DNA of 9,045 nucleotides from an uncultured Prevotella sp. (GTDB lineage: Bacteria; Bacteroidota; Bacteroidia; Bacteroidales; Bacteroidaceae): the NCBI GenBank assembly GCA_900550635.1, contig URSZ01000100.1:1-9045 (forward strand). Direction: 5' to 3'. The notes below the pieces were generated by a model that searched no databases, was not told where the DNA came from, and saw only the letters and a program-made list of their open reading frames with translations. Positions 1 through 6,481 of this stretch are shown here, piece after piece. A program made the position numbers and the translations under genes. Each line of letters begins with the position of its first letter. Within the stretch, counting starts at the first letter, position 1.

Positions 1-270
1 GTAACATCGAGTGCGGTTCCTTCGCCAACTTACGCACTTCTGCCGTCATCTGTCTTTGCGCCCGGCTTCGCCGTAGCCCGCTACGCCTTCAGCCGGGCGT
101 AAAGCTATCTGCCAGGCATAAGCACGCAATTCGACGAAGCCTAATGACCGATTTGGGTTGAAAGAGCTAAACGGCCTTTCTCTCGCCCCACGGCTTGGTT
201 GTTGTGACCTTTTAGGCAAAAATGTGGCGAAAAACTTTGTTATTCGCTTGTCGTTGCATTTAACTTTCAT
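1..270. repeat. Suspected dispersed Bacteroidales intergenic repeat with hairpins
   Basis: No convincing gene lies here. The stretch has two stem-loops: a small one (agtgcg at 10-15 with cgcact at 33-38) and a large one at 54-104 listed separately. The reverse strand is open from 270 to 46 (74 codons), and its conceptual product is rich in Arg and Gly and unlike a folded domain. I have an unverified recollection that very similar 'hypothetical' peptides are annotated many times over in Bacteroidales genomes, which would fit a multicopy intergenic element rather than a gene. The left boundary may lie outside the window, and the right boundary is uncertain because the A/T-rich tail merges with the promoter of the next gene. 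The presence of hairpins is seen directly; the repeat identity is inference. Confidence 0.4.
54..104. other. Long stem-loop in the 5' intergenic region
   Basis: Bases 54-67 pair with 91-104 to make a 14-bp stem, perfect except for one G.T pair (g58/t100). Its core is the 9-bp arm cgcccggct (59-67) against agccgggcg (91-99). A second stem sits inside: cgtag (72-76) with ctacg (81-85) around a 4-base loop. No T-run follows on the + strand, so it is not a typical + strand terminator. It could be the structural core of a repeat element or of an RNA. Pairing was read from the sequence; the function is unknown. Confidence 0.6.
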
Positions 271-278
271 TATTTTTG
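247..278 (+). promoter_or_regulatory. Candidate Bacteroides-type promoter for the GH78 gene
   Basis: TATTTTTG at 271-278 fits the Bacteroides -7 consensus TAnnTTTG exactly. CTTG at 247-250 matches the -33 box TTTG in 3 of 4 bases, with a 20-bp spacer. Transcription would start near 284-286 and leave a leader of about 112 nt before the start codon at 398. The -33 match is imperfect in an A/T-rich region, so chance is possible. Confidence 0.42.
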
Positions 279-397
279 TAAAATCGGAAAATACGGGTGG
301 CCTCTGCTAAGCGGCGCTCCTTCTCTGGCTTGTACGGCCGGGAGTTTTGTGCCCTCTGTTTTTTCCGCCGGTCCATGAAAACAAACTAAACGTAAAA

Positions 398-2623
398 ATG
401 AATATGAAAAAAATTGTAGCGCTCTTGTCCCTGCTTTTTGTCTTTACCGTTACATACGGTGCTTCCATAATCAGGAACGCGGCCCCGGCCGACACGAGCC
501 AATGGATTTGTTTCCGCAAGGTAATCAATGTAAAAGGTAATCCCTCGAAAAACAAGTTGCGTATCGCAGCCGATTCCAAGTACTGGCTGTGGGTGAACGG
601 CGAACTCGAAGTTTACGAAGGCGCATTGAAGCGCGGCCCAAATACGAAGGATACTTATATCGACAACATAACCCTCAAGAATTTAAAGGAGGGCGAGAAC
701 ACCATAGCCGTGCTCGTGTGGTATTTCGGCAAACCCGGATTCAGCCACCGCACTTCGCCGTGCGGCGGATTGTATTTCGACCTCCGCGTGGGGCGTGAAC
801 GTTTCGGCAGTGACGCTTCCTGGCTTACCGTAATGCACCCGGCGTATTACTTGCCTGCAGGCGAGATTCCCAATTTCCGCCTCAGCGAGTCGAACATCGG
901 CTTCGACGCTCGCAAGGACATAAGCAACTTCTTCAGTACGGAGTTTGACGATTCGTCATGGCAACACGCCGTTGAGGTAGACGCACAGACGGCCGACTGG
1001 AACAACTTCGTCGACCGCTCCATACCGATGTGGAAAAACTACGGCCGCCGCCGTTACGCTTCCGAGCGTCGTGAGGGTAACAAGGTTATTTGCACACTGC
1101 CGTATAACGCACAGGTGTCGCCCGTTCTCAGGGTCAAGGCACCGGCCGGCAAGGTTATCGACATACGCACCGACTGCTACCGCACGGGTGGCGGAGAGAC
1201 TAACGTGCGTGCCGAATACATCACCCGCGACGGCGAACAGGAATACGAAAACCTCGGCTGGATGAACGGCCACGAGATAATCTATACCATTCCCGACGGC
1301 GTGGAGGTTATGTATCTCGGATATAGGGAAACGGGGTATGATTGCGACTTCTCGGGAATATTCGTTTGCGACAACCCCGACCTAAACCGCCTGTGGCGCA
1401 TGTCGCAGCGTACTCTGTACATCACCATGCGCGACAACTATATGGACTGCCCCGACCGCGAGCGCGCACTCTGGATAGGCGACGTGACTAACGAACTTGT
1501 CGAAGCGTATTATTCTCTCTCGCCAAGCGCAAACCTGCTCACGCGCAAAAGCCTTATAGACTTTACCGGCTGGCAAAAGCCCGACAGCGTGCTTTATGCA
1601 CCCGTACCCCAAAGCAACTGGGATCAGGAACTGCCCATGCAGTCGATGGCAATGATAGGTATGGGAGCATGGAACTATTACCTCGGCACGGGTGACGTAC
1701 AGACCATTCGCGACATCTTCCCCGCGGTAAAACGTTACGTACACATGTGGAAATTCCAGCCCGACGGGCTGATAACCTACCGCCGCGGCGGCTGGGACTG
1801 GGGCGATTGGGGCACCGACGCCGACATGCAGGCCATGTGCCAGCTGTGGTATTCCATTACGCTCGAGTATTATGCGCGCCAGGCCGAGCTGATAGGCGAG
1901 AAGGAAGAGGCCGAATGGGCCCGCACTACCAACGAGGCGTTCAAGGAAGCCATTCACAAGGCCTGCTGGACGGGAAAAGCATACCGCCACCCTACCTATG
2001 AAGGCAAGACCGACGACCGCACGCAGTCGCTCGCCGTATTGTCGGGCGTGGCTCCCGAAAGCGAGTACCCGCAGCTGCGCGAGATATTCAATACCGTCGA
2101 GTTTGCCAGCCCGTACATGGAACGTTACGTGCTCGAAGCCATGTGCGAGATGGGCAATATACAGGATGCCTTCAACCGTATGGAGAGACGTTACAAGCCA
2201 ATGGTCGACAGCAAATACTCTACACTTTGGGAGCTCTTTACATATTCAGGCAAGGACGGCTCGAGCTACAACCACGCGTGGAGCGGCGCGCCGCTTATCA
2301 TAATGTCGAAGTACGTGGCAGGCATACATATCGTGAAGCCGGGATTCAAGGAGTTCAAGGTGTGCCCCGAGCTATGCTCGCTGAACAAGGTATATACCGT
2401 AGTGCCGACATCCTACGGCGACATATCGCTGAACGTCGACAAGAGCAACGGTTACTCGCTCCGCCTCGTCGTGCCCGAAGGCACGTCGGCGCAAGTGTGC
2501 CTGCCGGCACAGTACAGCGGCTTCCTCATGAACGGTAAGCCCGCAAAACTGCAGAAAACCGACGACGGCAAATACTACACCGCCAATGTCAAGGCCGGAG
2601 CCTACAGTTTCGTAGCCCGGTAA
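398..2623 (+). CDS. Secreted GH78-type alpha-L-rhamnosidase
   Basis: The 741-residue product is predicted to release terminal alpha-L-rhamnose from glycans with inversion, acting in the periplasm or cell envelope. Residues 1-22 form an export signal (Lys-Lys, a hydrophobic stretch, then TYGA) without a lipobox Cys. Next come beta-sandwich domains (about 25-130 and 215-320), with WLWVNG in the first. An (alpha/alpha)6 catalytic region (about 325-640) and a C-terminal beta domain follow. The GH78 acidic motif D-C-P-x-R-E-x6-D is present as D350, E355 and D362; the second conserved acid is E612 in the TLWELF motif, followed by SYNHAWSG. The start at 398 was chosen over an in-frame ATG at 347 because it places the signal peptide at the N-terminus; an ATG at 404 is equally possible. 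The upstream sequence is A-rich without a Shine-Dalgarno site, as usual in Bacteroidota. No SusC/SusD neighbours are visible, so the substrate is open. The family is well supported; exact linkage specificity is not. Confidence 0.88.
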   Translation: MNMKKIVALLSLLFVFTVTYGASIIRNAAPADTSQWICFRKVINVKGNPSKNKLRIAADSKYWLWVNGELEVYEGALKRGPNTKDTYIDNITLKNLKEGENTIAVLVWYFGKPGFSHRTSPCGGLYFDLRVGRERFGSDASWLTVMHPAYYLPAGEIPNFRLSESNIGFDARKDISNFFSTEFDDSSWQHAVEVDAQTADWNNFVDRSIPMWKNYGRRRYASERREGNKVICTLPYNAQVSPVLRVKAPAGKVIDIRTDCYRTGGGETNVRAEYITRDGEQEYENLGWMNGHEIIYTIPDGVEVMYLGYRETGYDCDFSGIFVCDNPDLNRLWRMSQRTLYITMRDNYMDCPDRERALWIGDVTNELVEAYYSLSPSANLLTRKSLIDFTGWQKPDSVLYAPVPQSNWDQELPMQSMAMIGMGAWNYYLGTGDVQTIRDIFPAVKRYVHMWKFQPDGLITYRRGGWDWGDWGTDADMQAMCQLWYSITLEYYARQAELIGEKEEAEWARTTNEAFKEAIHKACWTGKAYRHPTYEGKTDDRTQSLAVLSGVAPESEYPQLREIFNTVEFASPYMERYVLEAMCEMGNIQDAFNRMERRYKPMVDSKYSTLWELFTYSGKDGSSYNHAWSGAPLIIMSKYVAGIHIVKPGFKEFKVCPELCSLNKVYTVVPTSYGDISLNVDKSNGYSLRLVVPEGTSAQVCLPAQYSGFLMNGKPAKLQKTDDGKYYTANVKAGAYSFVAR

Positions 2624-2658
2624 CGCAAGAATTGTATAATTTAATATCATCATACACT

Positions 2659-2697
2659 TGTACCCCGCATTCCTTAAACGTGCGGGGCACATTTTTT
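2659..2697 (+). terminator. Rho-independent terminator after the GH78 gene
   Basis: The arm ccccgca (2663-2669) pairs perfectly with tgcgggg (2681-2687) around an 11-base loop. The stem extends outward through three more pairs (2659-2661 with 2689-2691) past one A/C mismatch. Six T residues follow directly at 2692-2697. It lies 35 bp after the stop codon and should separate the rhamnosidase transcript from the region downstream. Confidence 0.87.
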
Positions 2698-2845
2698 AAT
2701 GTCCGCTCCATGCCGGGTGCAGTCTTTGCCCCGTCGCCCGCCCGGCAAAAAACGTTGAAAACCCAAGGCGTGGAAACGGGCATTTTCGGGCTGAAAAATT
2801 GAAAACTCATTTTCAGTTTGTAAACCCCACATGGGAGCAAATAAA
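2698..2845. other. Intergenic stretch with no recognised element
   Basis: No supported gene, promoter or RNA is visible here. The first half is G+C-rich and the second half A/T-rich. The only structure noted is a weak 7-bp inverted repeat, ctgaaaa (2791-2797) against ttttcag (2810-2816), which could easily be chance. Confidence 0.5.
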
Positions 2846-2907
2846 AATTATGTCCGACATAATTCAAAATATGTCTGACATATTTTAAAATATCTCAGAC
2901 ATATTTT
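2846..2907. promoter_or_regulatory. Three tandem palindromic operator-like sites, 21-bp period
   Basis: Three near-palindromes share the core ATGTC-N-GACAT. Copy 1 (2846-2864) is a perfect 9-1-9 palindrome centred on 2855. Copy 2 (2866-2886) is a perfect 10-1-10 palindrome centred on 2876. Copy 3 (2887-2907) is 10-1-10 with one mismatched pair (c2894/c2900), centred on 2897. The centres are exactly 21 bp apart, two turns of B-DNA, so dimers bound at all three would sit on the same helix face. The array lies between the GH78 terminator and the permease promoter, about 110-170 bp upstream of the predicted transcription start, a position that suits an activator or looping better than simple blockage. 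The GT-n3-AC half-site layout recalls FadR-subfamily GntR operators, but the binding protein cannot be named from this window. Confidence 0.62.
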
Positions 2908-2976
2908 CGCGCCCCTGAAAACTACATTGAAACAAACCCTAAAAATGCAGACAAAAATGTAAAACAAAAGGGCGCG

Positions 2977-3008
2977 TTTGCAGGTGCGGGCTTTATTTGT
3001 TAATTTTG
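2977..3008 (+). promoter_or_regulatory. Bacteroides-type promoter of the SLC13 permease gene
   Basis: TTTG (2977-2980), a 20-bp spacer and TAATTTTG (3001-3008) match both boxes of the Bacteroides consensus exactly. Transcription should begin around 3014-3016, giving a leader of about 145 nt. This is the best promoter match in the window and follows the tandem operator-like sites. Confidence 0.65.
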
Positions 3009-3159
3009 CAGAAGATACGCACTGCCGCTGCGGCATGATTCCGTTGATATGCGCGTACCCTTATGCCGGCACACGTGTGTACGTGCTCATGTATGGGTGT
3101 ATGCGGTTGCGGCGGGGCGGCGTTTCAGTTTTCCATGTTTCAATAAAACAATACCGTAA
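3009..3159 (+). other. Palindrome-rich 5' leader of the permease gene
   Basis: The predicted untranslated leader contains tgccgc-t-gcggca (3023-3035), tgccggca (3064-3071) and the perfect 10-bp palindrome cacacgtgtg (3070-3079). A longer-range pairing is possible between 3051-3060 and 3095-3104, using several G.U pairs and one mismatch. I do not recognise a known riboswitch class. The reading frame open across this leader from a TTG at 2978 ends in TGA at 3176-3178, 19 nt inside the permease gene, and looks non-coding. Confidence 0.35.
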
Positions 3160-5025
3160 ATGGGAGTTACCCTTGTGATTCTTGCCGTATCGGCAGTATT
3201 CTTTGCCTTGGGCAAAGTCCGTTCCGACATCGTGGCCTTGTGCGCCCTCATCTGCCTTATGCTTTTTGGCATTCTTACCCCGCAGGAAGCCCTTTCGGGC
3301 TTTTCGAATTCGGTGGTGATTATGATGATAGGCCTTTTCGTGGTAGGCGGTGCTGTGTTCCAAACGGGGCTTGCGCGGATGATGGGCGGCAAGATAATGG
3401 GAATGGCCGGAAACAGCGAGTTGCGCCTGTTCCTGCTCGTAATGTTAGTTACAGCCGGAATAGGGGCTTTCGTGAGCAATACAGGCACGGTGGCCTTGAT
3501 GCTTCCCATTGTCGTAAGTCTTGCGGCCAGCGCCAAAATGAGCGCGAGCCGGCTGCTTATGCCTTTGGCTTTTGCGAGCAGCATGGGCGGCATGCTGACG
3601 CTGATAGGTACGCCTCCCAACCTTGTTATACAGGAAACGCTTACAGAGAATGGCTTTGAACCGTTGTCGTTTTTCTCATTTCTGCCTGTGGGTTTGATAT
3701 GCCTGGGGGTGGGAATAATAGTGCTGTTGCCTTTGAGCCGCTGGGTGCTGTCGAAGAAGAAAGAACGTAAATCGCAAGGAGCGGCCGACGGGGGAAAGAC
3801 GCTTGACCAACTGGTGGAAGAATACCGCCTGGAAGACAACCTGTCGGTGCTGCGCGTGAATGGCAAGTCGCAAGTCATAGGTAAGACGATAGCAGAACTC
3901 GACATACGCAGCCGCTACGGGCTTTCGATACTCGAAGTGAGGCGCGAACCGGTGCGCGGAAAAAGACTGATGAAGAACGTGGAGCAAACTCCCGCCGGAC
4001 CGGGTACAAAGCTGCGCGAAGGCGATTTGCTTTACTTCATAGGCGACAAGGACAAGGCTTCAGGTTTTGCCGAAGAATATTCGCTGGAAACATGCGTGAC
4101 ATCGGCACAACAAGGTTCGGAGAAAAAGGGCGCGCTCGACTTTTACGACATAGGTATAGCCGAAATAGTGCTTCTTCCAAACTCGCCGCTTGTAAACCGA
4201 CTGCTTAAAGAGTCGGGCTTCCGCTCGAAGTACAGCATAAACGTGATAGGCATACGCCGCCACGGGCAGTATATAATGAACCACCTGCCGGGAGAGAAAC
4301 TGCATTCGGGCGATGTGCTGCTGGTTCAGGGAACATGGAGCAACATAGCGCGTCTGAACAACGAGGACGAGCGGTGGGTGGTGCTCGGGCAGCCGCTGAA
4401 GGAAGCTGCAAAGGTTACGCTTGATTACAAGGCGCCGGTGGCTGCCGCGATAATGCTTGTTATGATTGCAATGATGGTGTTCGACTTCATTCCCGTCGAG
4501 CCTGTAACGGCAGTAATGATTGCGGCCGTGCTTATGGTGCTGGCCGGGTGTTTCAGGAATGTCGAGGCTGCATACAAGACGATAAACTGGGAAAGCATAG
4601 TGCTTATCGCGGCCATGATGCCCATGTCGGTGGCTCTGGAAAAGACCGGCGCGTCGACAATGATTTCGCATTCGCTGGTTAACGGCCTGGCAGGCGTGGC
4701 CGGTCCGGCCGGACTGCTTGCTGGCATTTATTTCACAACGTCATTGCTCACGATGTTCATAAGCAATACGGCTACTGCCGTGCTCATGGCTCCCATAGCC
4801 CTGTCTTCGGCAACGGAGTTGGGCGTCAGTCCGTATCCTTTCCTTTTTGCAGTGGCCGTGGGTGCGAGCATGTGCTTTGCCTCTCCGTTTTCAACGCCTC
4901 CCAATGCGCTGGTAATGCAGGCCGGGCGTTATACGTTCATGGACTACGTAAAGGTGGGCTTGCCGTTGCAGTTGATAATGGGTATAGTAATGGTGCTCGT
5001 GCTGCCTTTGCTGTTCCCCTTTTAA
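3160..5025 (+). CDS. SLC13/DASS-family anion permease with two RCK_C domains
   Basis: The 621-residue inner-membrane protein should be a Na+- or H+-coupled importer of an anion such as sulfate or a dicarboxylate; the substrate is not readable from sequence. The fold is an inverted repeat. The N-terminal half (about 1-205) has the SNT motif S106-N107-T108 and G150-TPPN. The C-terminal half (about 425-621) has S535-N536-T537 and S578-TPPN. Paired Ser-Asn-Thr motifs form the substrate and sodium sites in VcINDY-type carriers. Between the halves lie two soluble TrkA_C/RCK_C-like domains (about 227-307 and 330-410), a common insertion in bacterial SLC13 permeases that is thought to bind a small ligand. 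The start is certain: an in-frame TAA directly precedes the ATG. The gene has its own promoter, and upstream operator-like repeats suggest specific regulation. I see no rho-independent terminator after it. Confidence 0.92.
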   Translation: MGVTLVILAVSAVFFALGKVRSDIVALCALICLMLFGILTPQEALSGFSNSVVIMMIGLFVVGGAVFQTGLARMMGGKIMGMAGNSELRLFLLVMLVTAGIGAFVSNTGTVALMLPIVVSLAASAKMSASRLLMPLAFASSMGGMLTLIGTPPNLVIQETLTENGFEPLSFFSFLPVGLICLGVGIIVLLPLSRWVLSKKKERKSQGAADGGKTLDQLVEEYRLEDNLSVLRVNGKSQVIGKTIAELDIRSRYGLSILEVRREPVRGKRLMKNVEQTPAGPGTKLREGDLLYFIGDKDKASGFAEEYSLETCVTSAQQGSEKKGALDFYDIGIAEIVLLPNSPLVNRLLKESGFRSKYSINVIGIRRHGQYIMNHLPGEKLHSGDVLLVQGTWSNIARLNNEDERWVVLGQPLKEAAKVTLDYKAPVAAAIMLVMIAMMVFDFIPVEPVTAVMIAAVLMVLAGCFRNVEAAYKTINWESIVLIAAMMPMSVALEKTGASTMISHSLVNGLAGVAGPAGLLAGIYFTTSLLTMFISNTATAVLMAPIALSSATELGVSPYPFLFAVAVGASMCFASPFSTPPNALVMQAGRYTFMDYVKVGLPLQLIMGIVMVLVLPLLFPF

Positions 5026-5050
5026 GCATTTCGTTTTTTGTTGGTTCGAG

Positions 5051-5082
5051 TCTGCGGATTGAAAATAAAAATGCTAATTTTG
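5051..5082 (+). promoter_or_regulatory. Bacteroides-type promoter of the subtilase-xseA-xseB set
   Basis: TAATTTTG (5075-5082) matches the -7 consensus exactly. TCTG (5051-5054) matches the -33 box in 3 of 4 bases, again with a 20-bp spacer. The start site would be near 5088-5090, only about 15 nt before the ATG at 5105. It sits in the 79-bp gap after the permease, so this gene set could be transcribed independently. Confidence 0.52.
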
Positions 5083-5104
5083 AATTGAAATAAAACATTG
5101 TGCT

Positions 5105-6481
5105 ATGAGATTAGTAAGATTGCTGTTGGTGTCGGCCGTGCTTTTTGCCTGCACCGGCGCACAAGCTCAGGAAATAGTTTATAAATATCGCGTATACCTG
5201 AAGGATAAAAAGGAATCGCCTTATAAAAAGAGCCGGCCGCTGGAGTTCTTGTCGCAAAAGGCTCTCGACAGGAGGGCCAAATGGAAAATAAAAATCGACG
5301 ACAAGGACCTTCCCGTGTCGCCGGCATATCTGAGCAAGCTGGCCGTGAACGGGACTAAGGTCCTTTGCATGAGCAAATGGAACAATACCGTGCTTGTCCA
5401 GAATACCGACAGTACAAAGTTGGAAGCCTTGGCCGGGCTGCCCTTTGTTAGCAAGGTGCAGAAGGTCTTTGCCGGCACGCTCTATGAATATCCGGATGAT
5501 ATAAAGGAAAAGCGCCTTGCCGAAATAAAAGATTCGCTCGCTCATTCAGCTACTTTTTACGGCGCGTCGTTCGACCAGGTACACCAGCTTAACGGGACAC
5601 TGCTGCATAACGCCGGCTTCCGCGGCAAAGGCATGACCATTGCAATAATCGACGGAGGATTCCATAACGCCGACGCAATGAAACTTTTGGATAACGTGAA
5701 GATACTTGGAACGCATAACTTCGTGCGCCCAAATCAAAGTGTATATGACGAAAACAGCCACGGGATGAGCGTCTTGTCGTGTATCGGCGCGAATAAGCCT
5801 AATGTACTTGTAGGCACGGCGCCAGAAGCGGAGTTCTGGCTGCTTGTTAGCGAAGACAGTTACTCCGAGACACCGGCCGAAGAGGATTATTGGGCGGCGG
5901 CTGTGGAGTATGCCGATAGCGTGGGCGCTGATGTGGTTAACACTTCGTTGGGATATAATGATTTTGACGATGATTCGATGAATGTAAAGTATTGCGAGCT
6001 CGACGGCAAGTCACGTCTTAACAGCCGTTCCGCTTCGCTCGCCGCTTCGCGCGGACTCATGCTCGTGCACAGCGCAGGCAATTCCGGCAACGACAGTTGG
6101 AAACTGATAACTCCTCCCGCCGACGCTTTCAATGTGATTACAGTGGGCGCTGTTGTTAGGAGTGGGGAGAACACATTGTTTTCTTCTTTGGGAAATACGG
6201 CCGACGGGCGTATAAAACCCGACATTATGGCTATGGGACAAGCTTCTGCTGTGGCTCGTAGCGACGGGCAGGTGGGCCATGCAAGCGGTACGTCGTTTTC
6301 TTCACCGATAACGGCCGGCATGGTGGCTTGTTTAATGCAGGCTTTGCCCGAATACAAGCCAGAGGAGATAATAGATTTGTTGCACAAGAGCGGAAACTAT
6401 TCCGAACATCCCAACAACATATACGGATATGGCATTCCCGATTATTGGGAAGCCTACCTGAAAGGGCGATACCGCAAATGA
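5105..6481 (+). CDS. Exported S8-family subtilisin-like serine peptidase
   Basis: A 458-residue peptidase with the complete S8 triad: D183 in IIDGGF, H219 in ENSHGMS and S397 in GTSFSSP. The oxyanion-hole Asn is N326 in SAGNSGN. Residues 1-21 are an export signal that can be read two ways: signal peptidase I cutting after AQA (19-21), or a lipobox L13-F-A-C16 giving a lipoprotein. Residues about 24-125 look like an intramolecular-chaperone propeptide; their pattern (FLSQKALDRRAK, then DLPVS, then SKWNNTVLV) is one I associate with Bacteroidota S8 peptidases. The catalytic domain runs from about 160 to 450 and the protein ends there, without a T9SS sorting domain or other C-terminal module. 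The stop codon overlaps the xseA start (ATGA), so the two are probably co-transcribed and translationally coupled. The natural substrate is unknown. Confidence 0.9.
   Translation: MRLVRLLLVSAVLFACTGAQAQEIVYKYRVYLKDKKESPYKKSRPLEFLSQKALDRRAKWKIKIDDKDLPVSPAYLSKLAVNGTKVLCMSKWNNTVLVQNTDSTKLEALAGLPFVSKVQKVFAGTLYEYPDDIKEKRLAEIKDSLAHSATFYGASFDQVHQLNGTLLHNAGFRGKGMTIAIIDGGFHNADAMKLLDNVKILGTHNFVRPNQSVYDENSHGMSVLSCIGANKPNVLVGTAPEAEFWLLVSEDSYSETPAEEDYWAAAVEYADSVGADVVNTSLGYNDFDDDSMNVKYCELDGKSRLNSRSASLAASRGLMLVHSAGNSGNDSWKLITPPADAFNVITVGAVVRSGENTLFSSLGNTADGRIKPDIMAMGQASAVARSDGQVGHASGTSFSSPITAGMVACLMQALPEYKPEEIIDLLHKSGNYSEHPNNIYGYGIPDYWEAYLKGRYRK

Noticed and set aside
46..270. Reverse-strand open frame of 74 codons
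   Set aside because: Arg/Gly-rich product with no domain, no promoter or start context seen, and it coincides with strong hairpins; treated as part of a possible repeat.
347..397. Upstream in-frame start for the GH78 gene
   Set aside because: It would add 17 residues before a well-formed signal peptide; the ATG at 398 has the A-rich upstream context usual in Bacteroidota.
2791..2816. Inverted repeat ctgaaaa/ttttcag
   Set aside because: Seven A/T-rich pairs around a 12-base loop in an A/T-rich stretch; chance is likely.
2848..3036. Reverse-strand open frame across the tandem palindromes
   Set aside because: Its repeated residues simply reflect the 21-bp (7-codon) DNA period; no domain and no start signals.
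2978..3178. Forward open frame of 66 codons starting with TTG
   Set aside because: It lies in the permease leader, starts inside the -33 box and overlaps the permease start; composition is not protein-like.
3087..3905. Long reverse-strand open frame (272 codons) opposite the permease
   Set aside because: Shadow of the permease reading frame; the forward product has clear SLC13 motifs and this one has none.
5026..5050. T-run after the permease stop as a terminator
   Set aside because: The T-rich stretch is present, but no G+C-rich stem precedes it.
6328..6477. Longer N-terminus for XseA
   Set aside because: The added 50 residues come from the subtilase gene in another frame and have no family similarity; the ATG at 6478 starts right at the OB-fold.
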